Shown: positions 1 to 8,154, numbered from the stretch's first letter. The stretch is DNA of 45,429 nt from an uncultured Oscillospiraceae bacterium (GCA_934636305.1 CAKUAM010000007.1:1-45429), one strand, 5' to 3'. Made by a program: numbers and translations. Notes: generated by a model from the letters alone, not told the origin.

Positions 1-531
1 GGCCTTGCTCTCGCCGATGCCGCCGATGCCGCCGCCCATTTTCTTCGACAGGCTGCGCATCAGCAGGCTGAGCAGCGTATACATGATGATAACCGGCAGC
101 AGCCATGTCACGATGAACGAGACGATGGGGCTGGCCTGCTCGACAATCTCGGTGTTGTAGACAACGCCCTGCTTGTCAAGCTGGTCGATGAGTTCTGCGT
201 TGTCGTAGTTGGGGATGATGCCGGTGTAGTACATTTTCTGCTGCGAGGCGGGCTTTTTTGCCTCGTCACGCGTCAGAATGACAATCCGGTCGGACTGAAA
301 TTCCAGCTCCGCAATCTCGTCCTTGTCGAGATACGCTTTAAACTCGTTATAGGGAATCTCCGACAGGTACGCGTTAGAGATTGTCGTGTAAAGCATATTG
401 ATGAGCAGCGTCGCCACCAGCGCGGCAATCGTCAGCATGACGATGCGCCGGGCACGGCGGCTGTCGTCGCCGTTATCACCCTGTGGTTTGTTGCCCTGGG
501 GCTTTTTGCTGTTTTGGGGGTCGTTATTCAT
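1..531 (-). CDS. ftsH: ATP-dependent zinc metalloprotease FtsH, N-terminal part
   Basis: FtsH is a membrane-anchored AAA+ protease that degrades misfolded membrane proteins and short-lived regulators. Only the first 177 residues are in the window; the AAA+ and HExxH zinc domains lie beyond the left edge. Visible are a polar Asn/Gln/Lys-rich N-terminus (1-29), a first membrane segment (about 30-50), an extracytoplasmic domain (about 51-135, with the family-typical stretch SEIPYNEFKAYL), a second membrane segment (about 136-158), and the Gly-rich linker start (MGGGIGGIGESKA) that precedes the ATPase in this family. The ATG at 531-529 follows an AGAAGG ribosome site at suitable distance. The gene is transcribed divergently from rlmB. 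The assignment rests on topology and linker only, since the catalytic part is unseen. Confidence 0.88.
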   Translation of the reverse strand, partial: MNNDPQNSKKPQGNKPQGDNGDDSRRARRIVMLTIAALVATLLINMLYTTISNAYLSEIPYNEFKAYLDKDEIAELEFQSDRIVILTRDEAKKPASQQKMYYTGIIPNYDNAELIDQLDKQGVVYNTEIVEQASPIVSFIVTWLLPVIIMYTLLSLLMRSLSKKMGGGIGGIGESKA

Positions 532-667
532 AACGCACCTTCTTTCTGTAGAACGTGGGAAATATTAGAAATTATGTTGCTTTTAGAATCTTATCACATC
601 GCCCCGCCATTTACAAGGAAGAACCTTTGCACGCTCAGTAAATTTTCTGTGAATTGTGAGATTGTGA

Positions 668-696
668 TTGAGCTTTCCTCTGCAAGCTGTTATAAT
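668..696 (+). promoter_or_regulatory. Predicted sigma-A promoter of rlmB
   Basis: TTGAGC (668-673), a 17-bp spacer and TATAAT (691-696), with a TG one base before the -10 box (extended -10). It lies 58 bp upstream of the rlmB start in the ftsH/rlmB divergent gap. Confidence 0.8.
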
Positions 697-754
697 ATAG
701 CATGAGTTATTAGGTCTTTTGAGATGCATCAATTTTATGCAGGCGGAGAAAAAC

Positions 755-1570
755 ATGGAACAGAGAAAATACTATAAAAATAATGATCGCAGCGGCCAGG
801 GCAGACGCCCGGCGCGTGAGCGCGCCGAGGCGGACACGGCGGAGAATCTGCTGGAAGGGCGCAACGCCGTGCAGGAGGCATTGGCTGCCGGACGCACGAT
901 CGATAAGCTTTATATTGCCGACGGCGACACGGACCGCGCGCTGGCGCGGCTGGCGTCCATGGCGCGGGAGGCCGGCGCGGCTGTTGTGCAGACGGATCGG
1001 CGCAAGCTCGATCAGCTCTCGGCAACGGGGGCGCATCAGGGTGTCATTGCGGTCGTGGCGGCGCATGCCTATGCGACGGTGGAGGATATTCTGGAAAACG
1101 CACGGCTGAAGGGCGAACAGCCGCTGATTATTGTGTGCGATGAGCTTTCTGACCCGCACAATCTCGGCGCGATTATCCGCACGGCGGAGTGTGCGGGCGC
1201 ACACGGCGTGATTATCCCGAAGCGCCGCAGTGTGGGGCTGACCGCCGTTGTCGGCAAGACGTCGGCAGGCGCGCTGGAATATCTGCCGGTGGCGCGCGTA
1301 TCGAACCTTGTCAGCACGCTGCGTGAGCTGCAGAAGCAGGGCGTGTGGGTCTACGGTACGGCGGCAGACGGCAGCACAGCTTTGTATGACGCGGATCTCA
1401 AGGGCGCGGCGGCCATCGTCATTGGCAACGAGGGCGAGGGAATGAGCCGTCTTGTGTCCGAGGCGTGTGATTTCAAGGTCAGTATTCCCATGCGGGGGCA
1501 CATTTCGTCACTGAATGCGTCGAACGCAGCGGCAATTTTACTGTATGAGGCGGTCCGGCAGAGAGGGTAA
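755..1570 (+). CDS. rlmB: 23S rRNA (guanosine-2'-O-)-methyltransferase RlmB-type (TrmH/SpoU family)
   Basis: This cytoplasmic SPOUT methyltransferase probably methylates a ribose 2'-OH of 23S rRNA (Gm2251 in E. coli) using S-adenosylmethionine. The 271-residue protein has a basic N-terminal leader, an RNA-binding substrate domain opening with ENLLEGRNAVQEAL, and the three SpoU motifs: DPHNLGAIIRTAE (about 131-145), AIVIGNEGEGMSR (about 219-232) and IPMRGHISSLNASNAAAILL (about 244-264). The motifs form the trefoil knot that binds cofactor. The ATG at 755 is chosen because AGGCGGAG (741-748) sits at good spacing; upstream in-frame starts (TTG 719, ATG 737) lack such a site. The membrane protein at 1612 follows in the same direction after 41 bp, so they may be co-transcribed. 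RlmB versus another TrmH-family paralogue cannot be settled by eye. Confidence 0.88.
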   Translation: MEQRKYYKNNDRSGQGRRPARERAEADTAENLLEGRNAVQEALAAGRTIDKLYIADGDTDRALARLASMAREAGAAVVQTDRRKLDQLSATGAHQGVIAVVAAHAYATVEDILENARLKGEQPLIIVCDELSDPHNLGAIIRTAECAGAHGVIIPKRRSVGLTAVVGKTSAGALEYLPVARVSNLVSTLRELQKQGVWVYGTAADGSTALYDADLKGAAAIVIGNEGEGMSRLVSEACDFKVSIPMRGHISSLNASNAAAILLYEAVRQRG

Positions 1571-1611
1571 GCCAATCTGCAGAAGCTCAATTTGAATGAC
1601 TGGAGCACAGA

Positions 1612-3711
1612 ATGAAACAGACCAGGCGTCCGGAGGACGAACAACAACTGAACAAGACGCCTGAGACTGCGGCGGAGGCTGCTGCGCCGCAGCCAGAGCC
1701 GGAGTACTCGCTCGAGGAAATCATGAACGAGTTTGGCGGCTGGACCAGACGCGAGGAGCCGGCGCCGCAGCCAGAGCCGGAGACACCTAGCCCTGCGGCT
1801 TCTGTGAACGGGCCGGATGAACCGAAGCAGCAGGCTGCCTCTGCCGGGGATACCATCCGCTTTACGCCGGTGCAGCAGCCTCAGGCAGAGCCGGAGCAGC
1901 CGGAGGTCTGGGTCTATCAGGGCGAGCCGGATCCGGAGCAGCCGCCCAGGCAGGATCCAAAGGAGGCGCGCGCACAGGCCCGGGCAGAGCGCCGGGAAAA
2001 GCGGCAGGCGGACAAGCGCCGTCGCCAGCTTGAGCGCTACCAGAAGGCGCAGGCGCGGAAAAAGCGCAGCGCCGAGCAGCCGGAGCACAGCTTCACGGAT
2101 CTGGCAGCGGCATATCAGTTTTATGCGTCTGCGGCGCGGATGCGTCTGCGGCTGCTTCTGAGCGCAGGGGTGACGCTGGCGTCGGCTGTGCTGCTGGTTC
2201 TGTCTACGCCCTCTGTTGTCAGCGGGCTTGACCAGCACCGGACGGCGTTCGGTATTACAATGCTGGCTTTGCTGCTGGTGCAGGCGCTTTTGAGCTATGA
2301 TGTATGCGTTGCAGGCGTGATGCAGGCGTTAAAGCTGCGGTTCGACCACACCAGCATGCTGGTGGTGCTGCTTGCCGCGACGGCAGCTGAGGCATTTTTC
2401 GCAATTGCGGACGGACGCGTGCCGTTTTGTACGGTTGCGTCGGTGGCACTTTTGTGCGCGCTCTGGGGGCGGAGCCTGCTGTTTGAAGCGCGCCGCAAAT
2501 CCCTGCGGGCGGTGGGGACCATGGAAGATCCTGTCGCTGCGGTCCGGGAGAAAAAGGCGTGGCATGGCTACGACTGCATTTTCCGCGCGTCCGGCGATGC
2601 TGAGCGCTTTGCCGTGCAGCTGGAGCTGCCGGATGCCGGCAGCCGCATCATGCGGATCTATGCGCCGGTTGTGACGGCTCTGACGCTGGTGCTTTCTGTC
2701 CTGACGGCCATGCGCGGCAGCGAGAGCTTTTTGTGGGCATGGTCAGCCATGCTGCTGGCGGGGTACCCGGTGGGAATCCTGATTGCGTATGCGAAGCCGT
2801 TTTCCGTATTCAGCAAGCGCCTTTACCGTGCCGGTGCGGCGGTCGCCGGCTGGCAGGGGGCGCGTGTGCTGTCCGGCGAGGCCGGGCTGATTATCGAGGA
2901 CGCAGACCTGTTCCCGCCGCAGAACGTGACGCAGGGCGGCATGAAGATTTATGGGGACCGGCCGGCGCCGATGGTCATCGGCTACGCGAATGCAGTCGTG
3001 CAGACGGCGGGCAGCGGTCTTGCGCCGCTGTTTGAGCAGATGATGCACGACCAGAATGGGCGGCGATATTGCGTTGATTCCTTTCGCCGGTATGAAAGCG
3101 GCGGCCTTGGCGCGCAGATCCGCGGGGACGTGGTGCTCATGGGCTCGATTGCATTTATGAAGCTCATGCGCGTGCATGTCCCGGAGGGAACGAAGCTCAA
3201 GCAGGCGGTATACCTGTCGATCAACGGGGAGCTTTCAGCGGTGTTTGCGCTCAATTATGCGGCGACAGAGTCGGTCAAGACGGGGCTGTATGCTGTTCTG
3301 CATACGAGCTCTCTTGTGCCGGTGCTCGCCACGCGTGATTTCATGATTACGCCGCAGTTTCTGAAGCTGCGCTACAAGATCCCGCCGGAGCGGATCGAGT
3401 TCCCGATCGTAGAGGAGCGGGCACGGCTGTCCTCTGAGAAGGCGGTGAAGGATGCGGAGCAGGGGGCGCTTATGGCGCGCAGCGCGTTCGGCAGCTTTGC
3501 CGGCAGCGTCGTAGCGGCAAGAAATCTGCGTGCGGCGGCGATCTGCTCCATTGCAGTATCGCTGGCCGGGAGCATCGCAGGCATCGGTCTGCTGTTTGTC
3601 CTGACATTTCTGGGCTCAAGTCTCTCCGCATCCTGCTGGAATCTGTTTTTGTACACGCTTTTGTGGCTGCTGCCGACTGTTTTGGTCGGGGTTCTTGCCG
3701 GGCGTGTGTGA
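1612..3711 (+). CDS. Multi-pass membrane protein resembling a catalytically degenerate P-type ATPase
   Basis: This 699-residue protein has no function I can assign with certainty. Residues 1-165 are hydrophilic, rich in Pro, Glu, Gln and Arg, and contain a repeated PQPEPE motif encoded by an exact 21-bp direct repeat (1684-1704 and 1762-1782). Then come hydrophobic segments at about 180-205, 215-240, 245-265, 270-290, 345-370 and 372-395, a soluble domain (about 400-625) and two C-terminal membrane segments. Order and local sequence mirror heavy-metal P1B ATPases: GYPVG stands where CPC would be, LIIEDADLFPP (426-436) where the DKTGTLT phosphorylation loop would be, and LATRDFMITP where TGD would be. 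The GDGIND hinge and the TGE actuator loop are not seen. I infer a non-pumping P-type ATPase relative. An unrelated membrane protein remains possible. It follows rlmB with a GGAG ribosome site. Confidence 0.6.
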   Translation: MKQTRRPEDEQQLNKTPETAAEAAAPQPEPEYSLEEIMNEFGGWTRREEPAPQPEPETPSPAASVNGPDEPKQQAASAGDTIRFTPVQQPQAEPEQPEVWVYQGEPDPEQPPRQDPKEARAQARAERREKRQADKRRRQLERYQKAQARKKRSAEQPEHSFTDLAAAYQFYASAARMRLRLLLSAGVTLASAVLLVLSTPSVVSGLDQHRTAFGITMLALLLVQALLSYDVCVAGVMQALKLRFDHTSMLVVLLAATAAEAFFAIADGRVPFCTVASVALLCALWGRSLLFEARRKSLRAVGTMEDPVAAVREKKAWHGYDCIFRASGDAERFAVQLELPDAGSRIMRIYAPVVTALTLVLSVLTAMRGSESFLWAWSAMLLAGYPVGILIAYAKPFSVFSKRLYRAGAAVAGWQGARVLSGEAGLIIEDADLFPPQNVTQGGMKIYGDRPAPMVIGYANAVVQTAGSGLAPLFEQMMHDQNGRRYCVDSFRRYESGGLGAQIRGDVVLMGSIAFMKLMRVHVPEGTKLKQAVYLSINGELSAVFALNYAATESVKTGLYAVLHTSSLVPVLATRDFMITPQFLKLRYKIPPERIEFPIVEERARLSSEKAVKDAEQGALMARSAFGSFAGSVVAARNLRAAAICSIAVSLAGSIAGIGLLFVLTFLGSSLSASCWNLFLYTLLWLLPTVLVGVLAGRV

Positions 3712-3747
3712 CGGGCGAAAAAAGAGCAAGATTTCACAAGATTCTCA

Positions 3748-3776
3748 TTGCAATCCCATTTCGTTTCGTATATAAT
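3748..3776 (+). promoter_or_regulatory. Predicted sigma-A promoter of the EF-G-type gene
   Basis: TTGCAA (3748-3753), 17-bp spacer, TATAAT (3771-3776). It starts 36 bp after the stop of the preceding membrane-protein gene and leaves a leader of about 80 nt. Confidence 0.85.
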
Positions 3777-3861
3777 GGATATCAAAGTCGGCGAAACGAG
3801 ATCTGCCGAGTGACAAGGCGCTTTGCGTGCGCGTTGTCTGGAGAAAGGAGTAATTTTCACT

Positions 3862-5931
3862 ATGGGCTATACTGCCAATGACATTCGCAACATCTGCCTG
3901 CTGGGCCATGGCGGCGACGGCAAGTCTGCACTGTGCGAGAGCATGCTGTTCACCACCAAGGCGATCACCCGTCTGGGCAAGCGCGCCGATGGCACCACTG
4001 TTTCTGACTTTGACGACGAGGAAAAGAAAAGACAGTATTCGATTTCTTCTTCCCTGATCCCCGTTGAATACAGCAAGTGCAAGATCAACGTGATCGATAA
4101 CCCGGGCTATTTTGACTTCGCAGGCCAGATCGTGCAGTCGCTGCGCGTGGCGGACGCGGGCCTTATCTGCCTGACTGCCAAGAGCGGCATCGGCGTCGGC
4201 ACGGAAAAGGGCTGGAAATACCTGGCCAAGGCAGGCCTGCCCGCAATGTTCTACATCTCCAAGCTCGACGAGGAGCACGCAAACTTCTTTAACGTTCTCG
4301 ACAGCCTGCGCGAGATGTTCGGCGCATCTGTCATTCCGCTGACCTTCCCCATCATGAAGGGGGAAGAAGCTGTCGGCGTTGTTGACCTCATTGAAAAGAA
4401 GGCATATGATGCAAGCGGCAAGGAAATCGCGCTGCCTGCCGATGCCAACGACAAGATTGAGGAGTACATGGCAGAGCTCAACGAGCAGGTCGCTGAGACC
4501 GACGAGGCACTCATGGAGAAGTTCTTCATGGAGGAGCCGTTCACCGCAGAGGAGCTCGTCACCGGCCTGAAGGCTGGTATCCGGGAGCGCAGCGTGACTC
4601 CGGTGTTCTGCGGCTGCGCCTACACGGGCCTCGGCACGACGAACCTGCTGGCCAACCTTGTCAAGTACGCACCGAATCCTCTCGAGGGCAAGGCCATGAC
4701 GCAGGTTGACGAGGAGGGCAAGGAATCCGGGTTCAAGCTTGACCCGAAGGGCAGCCCGATGGTGTTCGTCTACAACACACTCGCGGACCAGTACGGCAAG
4801 AACTCCTACTTCAAGGTTATTTCCGGCGACGTGGAGGATACCATGACGCTGACGAACGCCCGCACCGGCGATGCAGAAAAACTTGGCAACATGTTCTTCC
4901 CGAAGGGCAAGGACAACACCAAGACGTCCAAGATCTGCTGCGGCGATATCGGCGTTTTCACGAAGCTCGCATCTGTCAAGACCGGCGATACACTGGGCAT
5001 GCCGGGCAAGACCGCGCGCATCAAGGGCATGACCTATGATGAGCCGATGTACAAGCAGGCAATCTACGCCAAGATCAAGGGCACCGAGGATAAGATCGCG
5101 GCTGGCCTTGTCAAGCTGAACGAGGAAGACGCCTCCTTCACCTACGGCAACGATCCCGAGACCAAGGAGCTCATCATTGCCGGCGCCGGCGATATGCAGC
5201 TCTCCGTCCTGATGGCCAAGCTTGTCAGCAAGTATAAGGTTGAGGCTGTTCTGAAGCCTGCCAAGATTGCATACCGTGAGACCATCAAGAAGAAGGTCGA
5301 GATCCACGGCCGCCACAAGAAGCAGTCCGGCGGCCACGGCCAGTTCGGCGATGTTTACATCCGCTTCGAGCCGCAGTCCGAGTCTGAGGAAATGATCTTC
5401 GCGGACGAGACGGTTGGCGGCTGCGTGCCGAAGAACTTCATTCCGTCCGTTGAAAAAGGTCTGCGCAACTGCGTCGGCAAGGGCGTTCTGGCCGGCTATC
5501 CGGTTGTGTTCCTGAAGGCGACGCTGTACTTTGGTTCTTATCACCCCGTCGATTCCTCGGATATGGCGTTCCAGACCGCTGCCGGCATCGCATACAAGGA
5601 AGGCTTGCCCACCGCTGGCCCGACGCTGCTCGAGCCGATTGGTGAATTGAAGGTCCTCATCCCCGATGCCAACATGGGCGATGTGATTGGCGATCTCAAT
5701 AAGCGCAGAGGCCGTGTCATGGGTATGAACCCCGATCCCGAGAACCCGGGGTATCAGATTGTTGAGGCAGAGGTTCCTATCGGCGAAATGTCCTCCTACA
5801 CCATTGATCTGCGCGCGATGAGCCAGGGCCGCGGCAGCTATACGCTGAAGTTCGTCCGCTATGAGGAGGTTCCGCAGATGAACCAGGCCAAGATCATCGA
5901 GGACGCAAAGAAGGACGAGGAGGACGCATAA
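3862..5931 (+). CDS. Elongation factor G-type translational GTPase (divergent paralogue)
   Basis: EF-G moves tRNAs and mRNA through the ribosome using GTP and, with RRF, splits post-termination ribosomes. This 689-residue protein has the full EF-G length and order: G domain (1-about 270), domain II, and domains III-V ending in the EF-G-like VIGDLNKRRGRVMGM. The P-loop is GHGGDGKS (15-22), not the GHIDAGKT of canonical EF-G; switch II is DNPGYFDF rather than DTPGHVDF, so the usual catalytic His is Tyr; the G4 motif reads SKLDEE rather than NKMD. Such changes are typical of the second, EF-G2-like clade, not the housekeeping fusA, which is normally in the str operon with rpsL and rpsG. It is monocistronic here, with its own promoter, AAAGGAG site and terminator. 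A specialised or recycling-only role is inference. Confidence 0.85.
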   Translation: MGYTANDIRNICLLGHGGDGKSALCESMLFTTKAITRLGKRADGTTVSDFDDEEKKRQYSISSSLIPVEYSKCKINVIDNPGYFDFAGQIVQSLRVADAGLICLTAKSGIGVGTEKGWKYLAKAGLPAMFYISKLDEEHANFFNVLDSLREMFGASVIPLTFPIMKGEEAVGVVDLIEKKAYDASGKEIALPADANDKIEEYMAELNEQVAETDEALMEKFFMEEPFTAEELVTGLKAGIRERSVTPVFCGCAYTGLGTTNLLANLVKYAPNPLEGKAMTQVDEEGKESGFKLDPKGSPMVFVYNTLADQYGKNSYFKVISGDVEDTMTLTNARTGDAEKLGNMFFPKGKDNTKTSKICCGDIGVFTKLASVKTGDTLGMPGKTARIKGMTYDEPMYKQAIYAKIKGTEDKIAAGLVKLNEEDASFTYGNDPETKELIIAGAGDMQLSVLMAKLVSKYKVEAVLKPAKIAYRETIKKKVEIHGRHKKQSGGHGQFGDVYIRFEPQSESEEMIFADETVGGCVPKNFIPSVEKGLRNCVGKGVLAGYPVVFLKATLYFGSYHPVDSSDMAFQTAAGIAYKEGLPTAGPTLLEPIGELKVLIPDANMGDVIGDLNKRRGRVMGMNPDPENPGYQIVEAEVPIGEMSSYTIDLRAMSQGRGSYTLKFVRYEEVPQMNQAKIIEDAKKDEEDA

Positions 5932-5963
5932 GCGTTTTCTTCCGCAATTTAATAATCATGACA

Positions 5964-5995
5964 GGCCCCGGTTTCTTTCGAAACCGGGGCCTTTT
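5964..5995 (+). terminator. Rho-independent terminator of the EF-G-type gene
   Basis: Perfect 12-bp stem (5964-5975 with 5980-5991), 4-nt loop TTTC, followed by TTTT. Confidence 0.9.
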
Positions 5996-6033
5996 GCAGT
6001 ATAAAATCAGTGCAGCAGAAGGTGCTGCCAGCA

Positions 6034-6405
6034 CGTCAGAAACGGTCACGCCAGAACGAGCCGCCGTAAACGACGTCTCTGATCCTCTGTGGCCATTTCT
6101 TCCTTTCCAACCAGCTACTGTGTCATTGGTCGTTTTTTGAAATGTCTCCGACGGCCCTATCTTTTCTCTCGCAAGAGAAAAGATAGGGGAGAAAAGAGTG
6201 CTTGGGAACGTATGGTGCATCCTGCATCTAAGTTCAGGCAACAGACTAGTTTGAAAGAACGCACATCGCCCCCAAGTCACCTCACCGGATTTTACTACGC
6301 GCCGCCCGTCATATCGGAATCAGATTTGATAGCCGTTGCGTTTGAATCGCTGCAGCAAATCCGTTCTGCAGATGAAATTTGCCAGATAGTACGTATTTGC
6401 ATCGG
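6034..6405 (+). repeat. Dispersed repeat A, copy A1
   Basis: This non-coding repeat occurs at least three more times in the window (16535-16742, 27681-28030, 45343-45429), with a fragment at 6555-6622. A1 contains all modules: inverted arms AGAAACGGTCAC / GTGGCCATTTCT (about 6038-6110), a weak CCAACCAG hairpin, a perfect 15-bp hairpin (6155-6169 with 6174-6188), a block around GTTCAGGCAA, and a right block CGCCGCCCGTCAT ending near paired GCAAAT/ATTTGC arms. An open frame crosses it, but other copies are shifted, so I do not call a gene. Confidence 0.75.
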
Positions 6406-6729
6406 ACTCTCCTCTTTGGCTGCTGCAAATTTCCGCAGCGCGGACACCGTCGTCACCAACAATGGCAGGCTCTTCCGGGATAAAACAATAGATTGGCATT
6501 TCGTGTGGCACAGGCGTGTGCCCTTTATTGAGCAGATACGTGACGGCGGTTTCTGAGTAACAGAGCCCCTTTTCTTCCCTCTCTTTTCCGGCAAGACGGA
6601 AAAGAAGGGGCCGCCGGAGGCATATGTTTGATCGAAACGGCGCCTCTGTTTTTTAAAGGCCGAAAGGGCGCGCCGCAAATGCAGCGTGCCCTTTCGGAGA
6701 ATGGAAAGACGATGAATTGGAAAATCTGG
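6406..6729. other. Intergenic segment with an inverted repeat-A fragment and a hairpin
   Basis: No gene is supported here. The stretch 6406-6554 shows nothing recognisable. 6555-6622 carries, on the minus strand, the CTCCGGCGG / CCGGAAAAG hairpin module of repeat A. A 10-bp inverted repeat (6660-6669 with 6688-6697) lies 33 bp past the stop of the leftward symporter gene. It lacks a T-run on either strand, so it is at best a weak terminator or an RNA 3'-end stabiliser. Confidence 0.5.
6555..6622 (-). repeat. Dispersed repeat A, fragment A5
   Basis: Read on the minus strand it begins ATGCCTCCGGCGGCCCC and continues through a CTTTTCCG / CGGAAAAG hairpin to GAAAAGGGGC. This matches the left part of copy A2 (16742 downward) with a few substitutions. 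It points opposite to A1, so A1 and A5 flank 6406-6554 in inverted orientation. Confidence 0.65.
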
Positions 6730-7983
6730 TTATTTCGCTGCTTTTGCAGCCTTCTTTCCGGATTTTTCGCGCTCAAGACGGGAAATCCACATGGTGCATG
6801 TTGCGTCACCGGTAATGTTCAGCGTGGTACGGCCCATGTCGAAGATCTTGTCGACACCGGCAATGATGGCGATGCCCTCTACAGGAACGCCAATGGAGGT
6901 CAGAACCATGGCCAGCATAATCATGCCGGCACCGGCAACGCCTGCCGTACCGACGGAGGCCAGCGTCGCAGTCAGGACGATCATTGCCATGTTTGCGAGT
7001 GTCAGGTCGATGCCGTAGCAGCTGGCGATGAACACAGCCGTAACAGCCTGATAAATGGCGGTGCCGTCCATATTGATTGTCGCGCCCAGCGGCAGAACGA
7101 ACGAACTGATTTCCGGCTCTGCGCCCATTTTATTGCAGCATTCAATGTTAACGGGCAGTGTCGCATTTGAGGAAGTTGTGGTGAACGCGGTAATCATCGC
7201 TGGAGCCAGCCCCTTGAAGAAGGCGATGGGGCTCATTTTGGACAGGAACCGGACAGACAGACCATAGACAACAACGACATGAATGAAGTACCCAAGATAG
7301 GCAATGGCGATGACAAGTGCCAGCGTGCCGACAATCTGCGGACCGTTGACAGCGACAACGTTTGTCATGAGGCAGAAAACACCGATCGGGGTGAGGCTAA
7401 CAATCATCATCATGATCTTCATCACGACTTCGTTGATATCATTGATGGCCTTGCCGACACGCTCTCCCTTTTCTCCGGCGGCCAGAACACCAGCGCCCAT
7501 CAGAATGGAGATCACAATGACCGGCAGCATGTCAGCCTTTACCATCGGCTCAAGAAGGTTGGACGGGAAAATGGCCACAATAACGCTCATGACGGAGGGC
7601 GCTTCTTTTGCCTCATACTCCAGTGCGCCAAGATCCGCACTGGGCAGCGGCTGGAACAGGCCCTTGAAGCAGTTGACCAGAATCAGGCCGATGACAACGG
7701 CAAGCGCGGTGGTGCACATGTAGTAAACGAAGGTTTTCAGGCCCACGGAGCCGACACGCTTGAGATCCTTCAGGTTGATGACACCATCGGCGATGGAGAA
7801 CAGGACGACCGGTACGACAAGGAACTTCAGAAGGTTTATGTAGATCGTTCCGATGGGCTTGATCCACTCTGTTGTAAATTCCGGGCCGCCCTCAATCAGC
7901 GTGAAGATAAAGCCCAGGATGATACCGGCCAGCATGCTGATGAAAATCCATGCCGGCAGACTCAGCTTCTTCTTTTCTTTCAT
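6730..7983 (-). CDS. Sodium:dicarboxylate (DAACS family) symporter
   Basis: This integral membrane transporter probably takes up a dicarboxylate or an amino acid such as glutamate, aspartate or serine, coupled to sodium or protons. The 417-residue length is normal for the family. Signature elements are the serine-rich hairpin TTTSSNATLP, NMDGTA in the unwound helix 7, and DKIFDMGRTTLNITGDATCT in helix 8; the Arg in MGRTT marks the region that decides between acidic and neutral substrates. The N-terminus is short and basic (MKEKKK) and the C-terminus is Lys/Ala-rich. The ATG at 7983 is preceded by AAGGGAG, and a promoter lies at 8031-8059. The upstream neighbour on the same strand is oadG, but a terminator and this gene's own promoter separate them. 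Confidence 0.9.
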   Translation of the reverse strand: MKEKKKLSLPAWIFISMLAGIILGFIFTLIEGGPEFTTEWIKPIGTIYINLLKFLVVPVVLFSIADGVINLKDLKRVGSVGLKTFVYYMCTTALAVVIGLILVNCFKGLFQPLPSADLGALEYEAKEAPSVMSVIVAIFPSNLLEPMVKADMLPVIVISILMGAGVLAAGEKGERVGKAINDINEVVMKIMMMIVSLTPIGVFCLMTNVVAVNGPQIVGTLALVIAIAYLGYFIHVVVVYGLSVRFLSKMSPIAFFKGLAPAMITAFTTTSSNATLPVNIECCNKMGAEPEISSFVLPLGATINMDGTAIYQAVTAVFIASCYGIDLTLANMAMIVLTATLASVGTAGVAGAGMIMLAMVLTSIGVPVEGIAIIAGVDKIFDMGRTTLNITGDATCTMWISRLEREKSGKKAAKAAK

Positions 7984-8004
7984 ACAAAACTCCCTTTCTT
8001 TTCT

Positions 8005-8018
8005 CGGGGCATGCCCCG
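8005..8018. promoter_or_regulatory. Perfect GC-rich palindrome in the symporter leader
   Basis: The 14-bp palindrome CGGGGCATGCCCCG lies between the predicted promoter and the ribosome site of the leftward symporter gene. It could be an operator or an RNA hairpin; nothing else identifies it. Confidence 0.35.
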
Positions 8019-8030
8019 GTTTCCAAAAAA

Positions 8031-8059
8031 AGCATAGCATGAAAAGAAGAAACAGTAAA
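8031..8059 (-). promoter_or_regulatory. Predicted promoter of the symporter gene
   Basis: On the minus strand: TTTACT (8059-8054), 17-bp spacer, TATGCT (8036-8031). Both boxes are fair matches and the leader would be about 40 nt. Confidence 0.6.
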
Positions 8060-8123
8060 GGCATAATGCACAATCTTAACATTTGTTTAACGAAAAAACA
8101 ATGCAAGATGCACAAACACAAAC

Positions 8124-8154
8124 AAAAAAGTGTACGCGCACTGCGCGTACACTT
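8124..8154 (-). terminator. Rho-independent terminator of oadG
   Basis: Near-perfect stem (8128-8139 with 8143-8154, AAGTGTACGCGC type). On the minus strand it is followed directly by a T-run (the A-run 8124-8129). It lies just past the oadG stop at 8169. Confidence 0.85.

Noticed and set aside
3745..5544. Long open frame on the minus strand opposite the EF-G-type gene
   Set aside because: It mirrors codon bias of the EF-G gene, with low-complexity Leu/Ala/Arg-rich translation, no ribosome site and no family resemblance.
6089..6556. Possible 155-codon gene in repeat A1
   Set aside because: Begins inside the inverted-arm module and crosses hairpins; other copies do not keep the whole frame, and no ribosome site precedes it.
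6660..6697. Inverted repeat as a terminator of the symporter gene
   Set aside because: No T-run follows on either strand, so I kept it only as a hairpin inside the intergenic entry.
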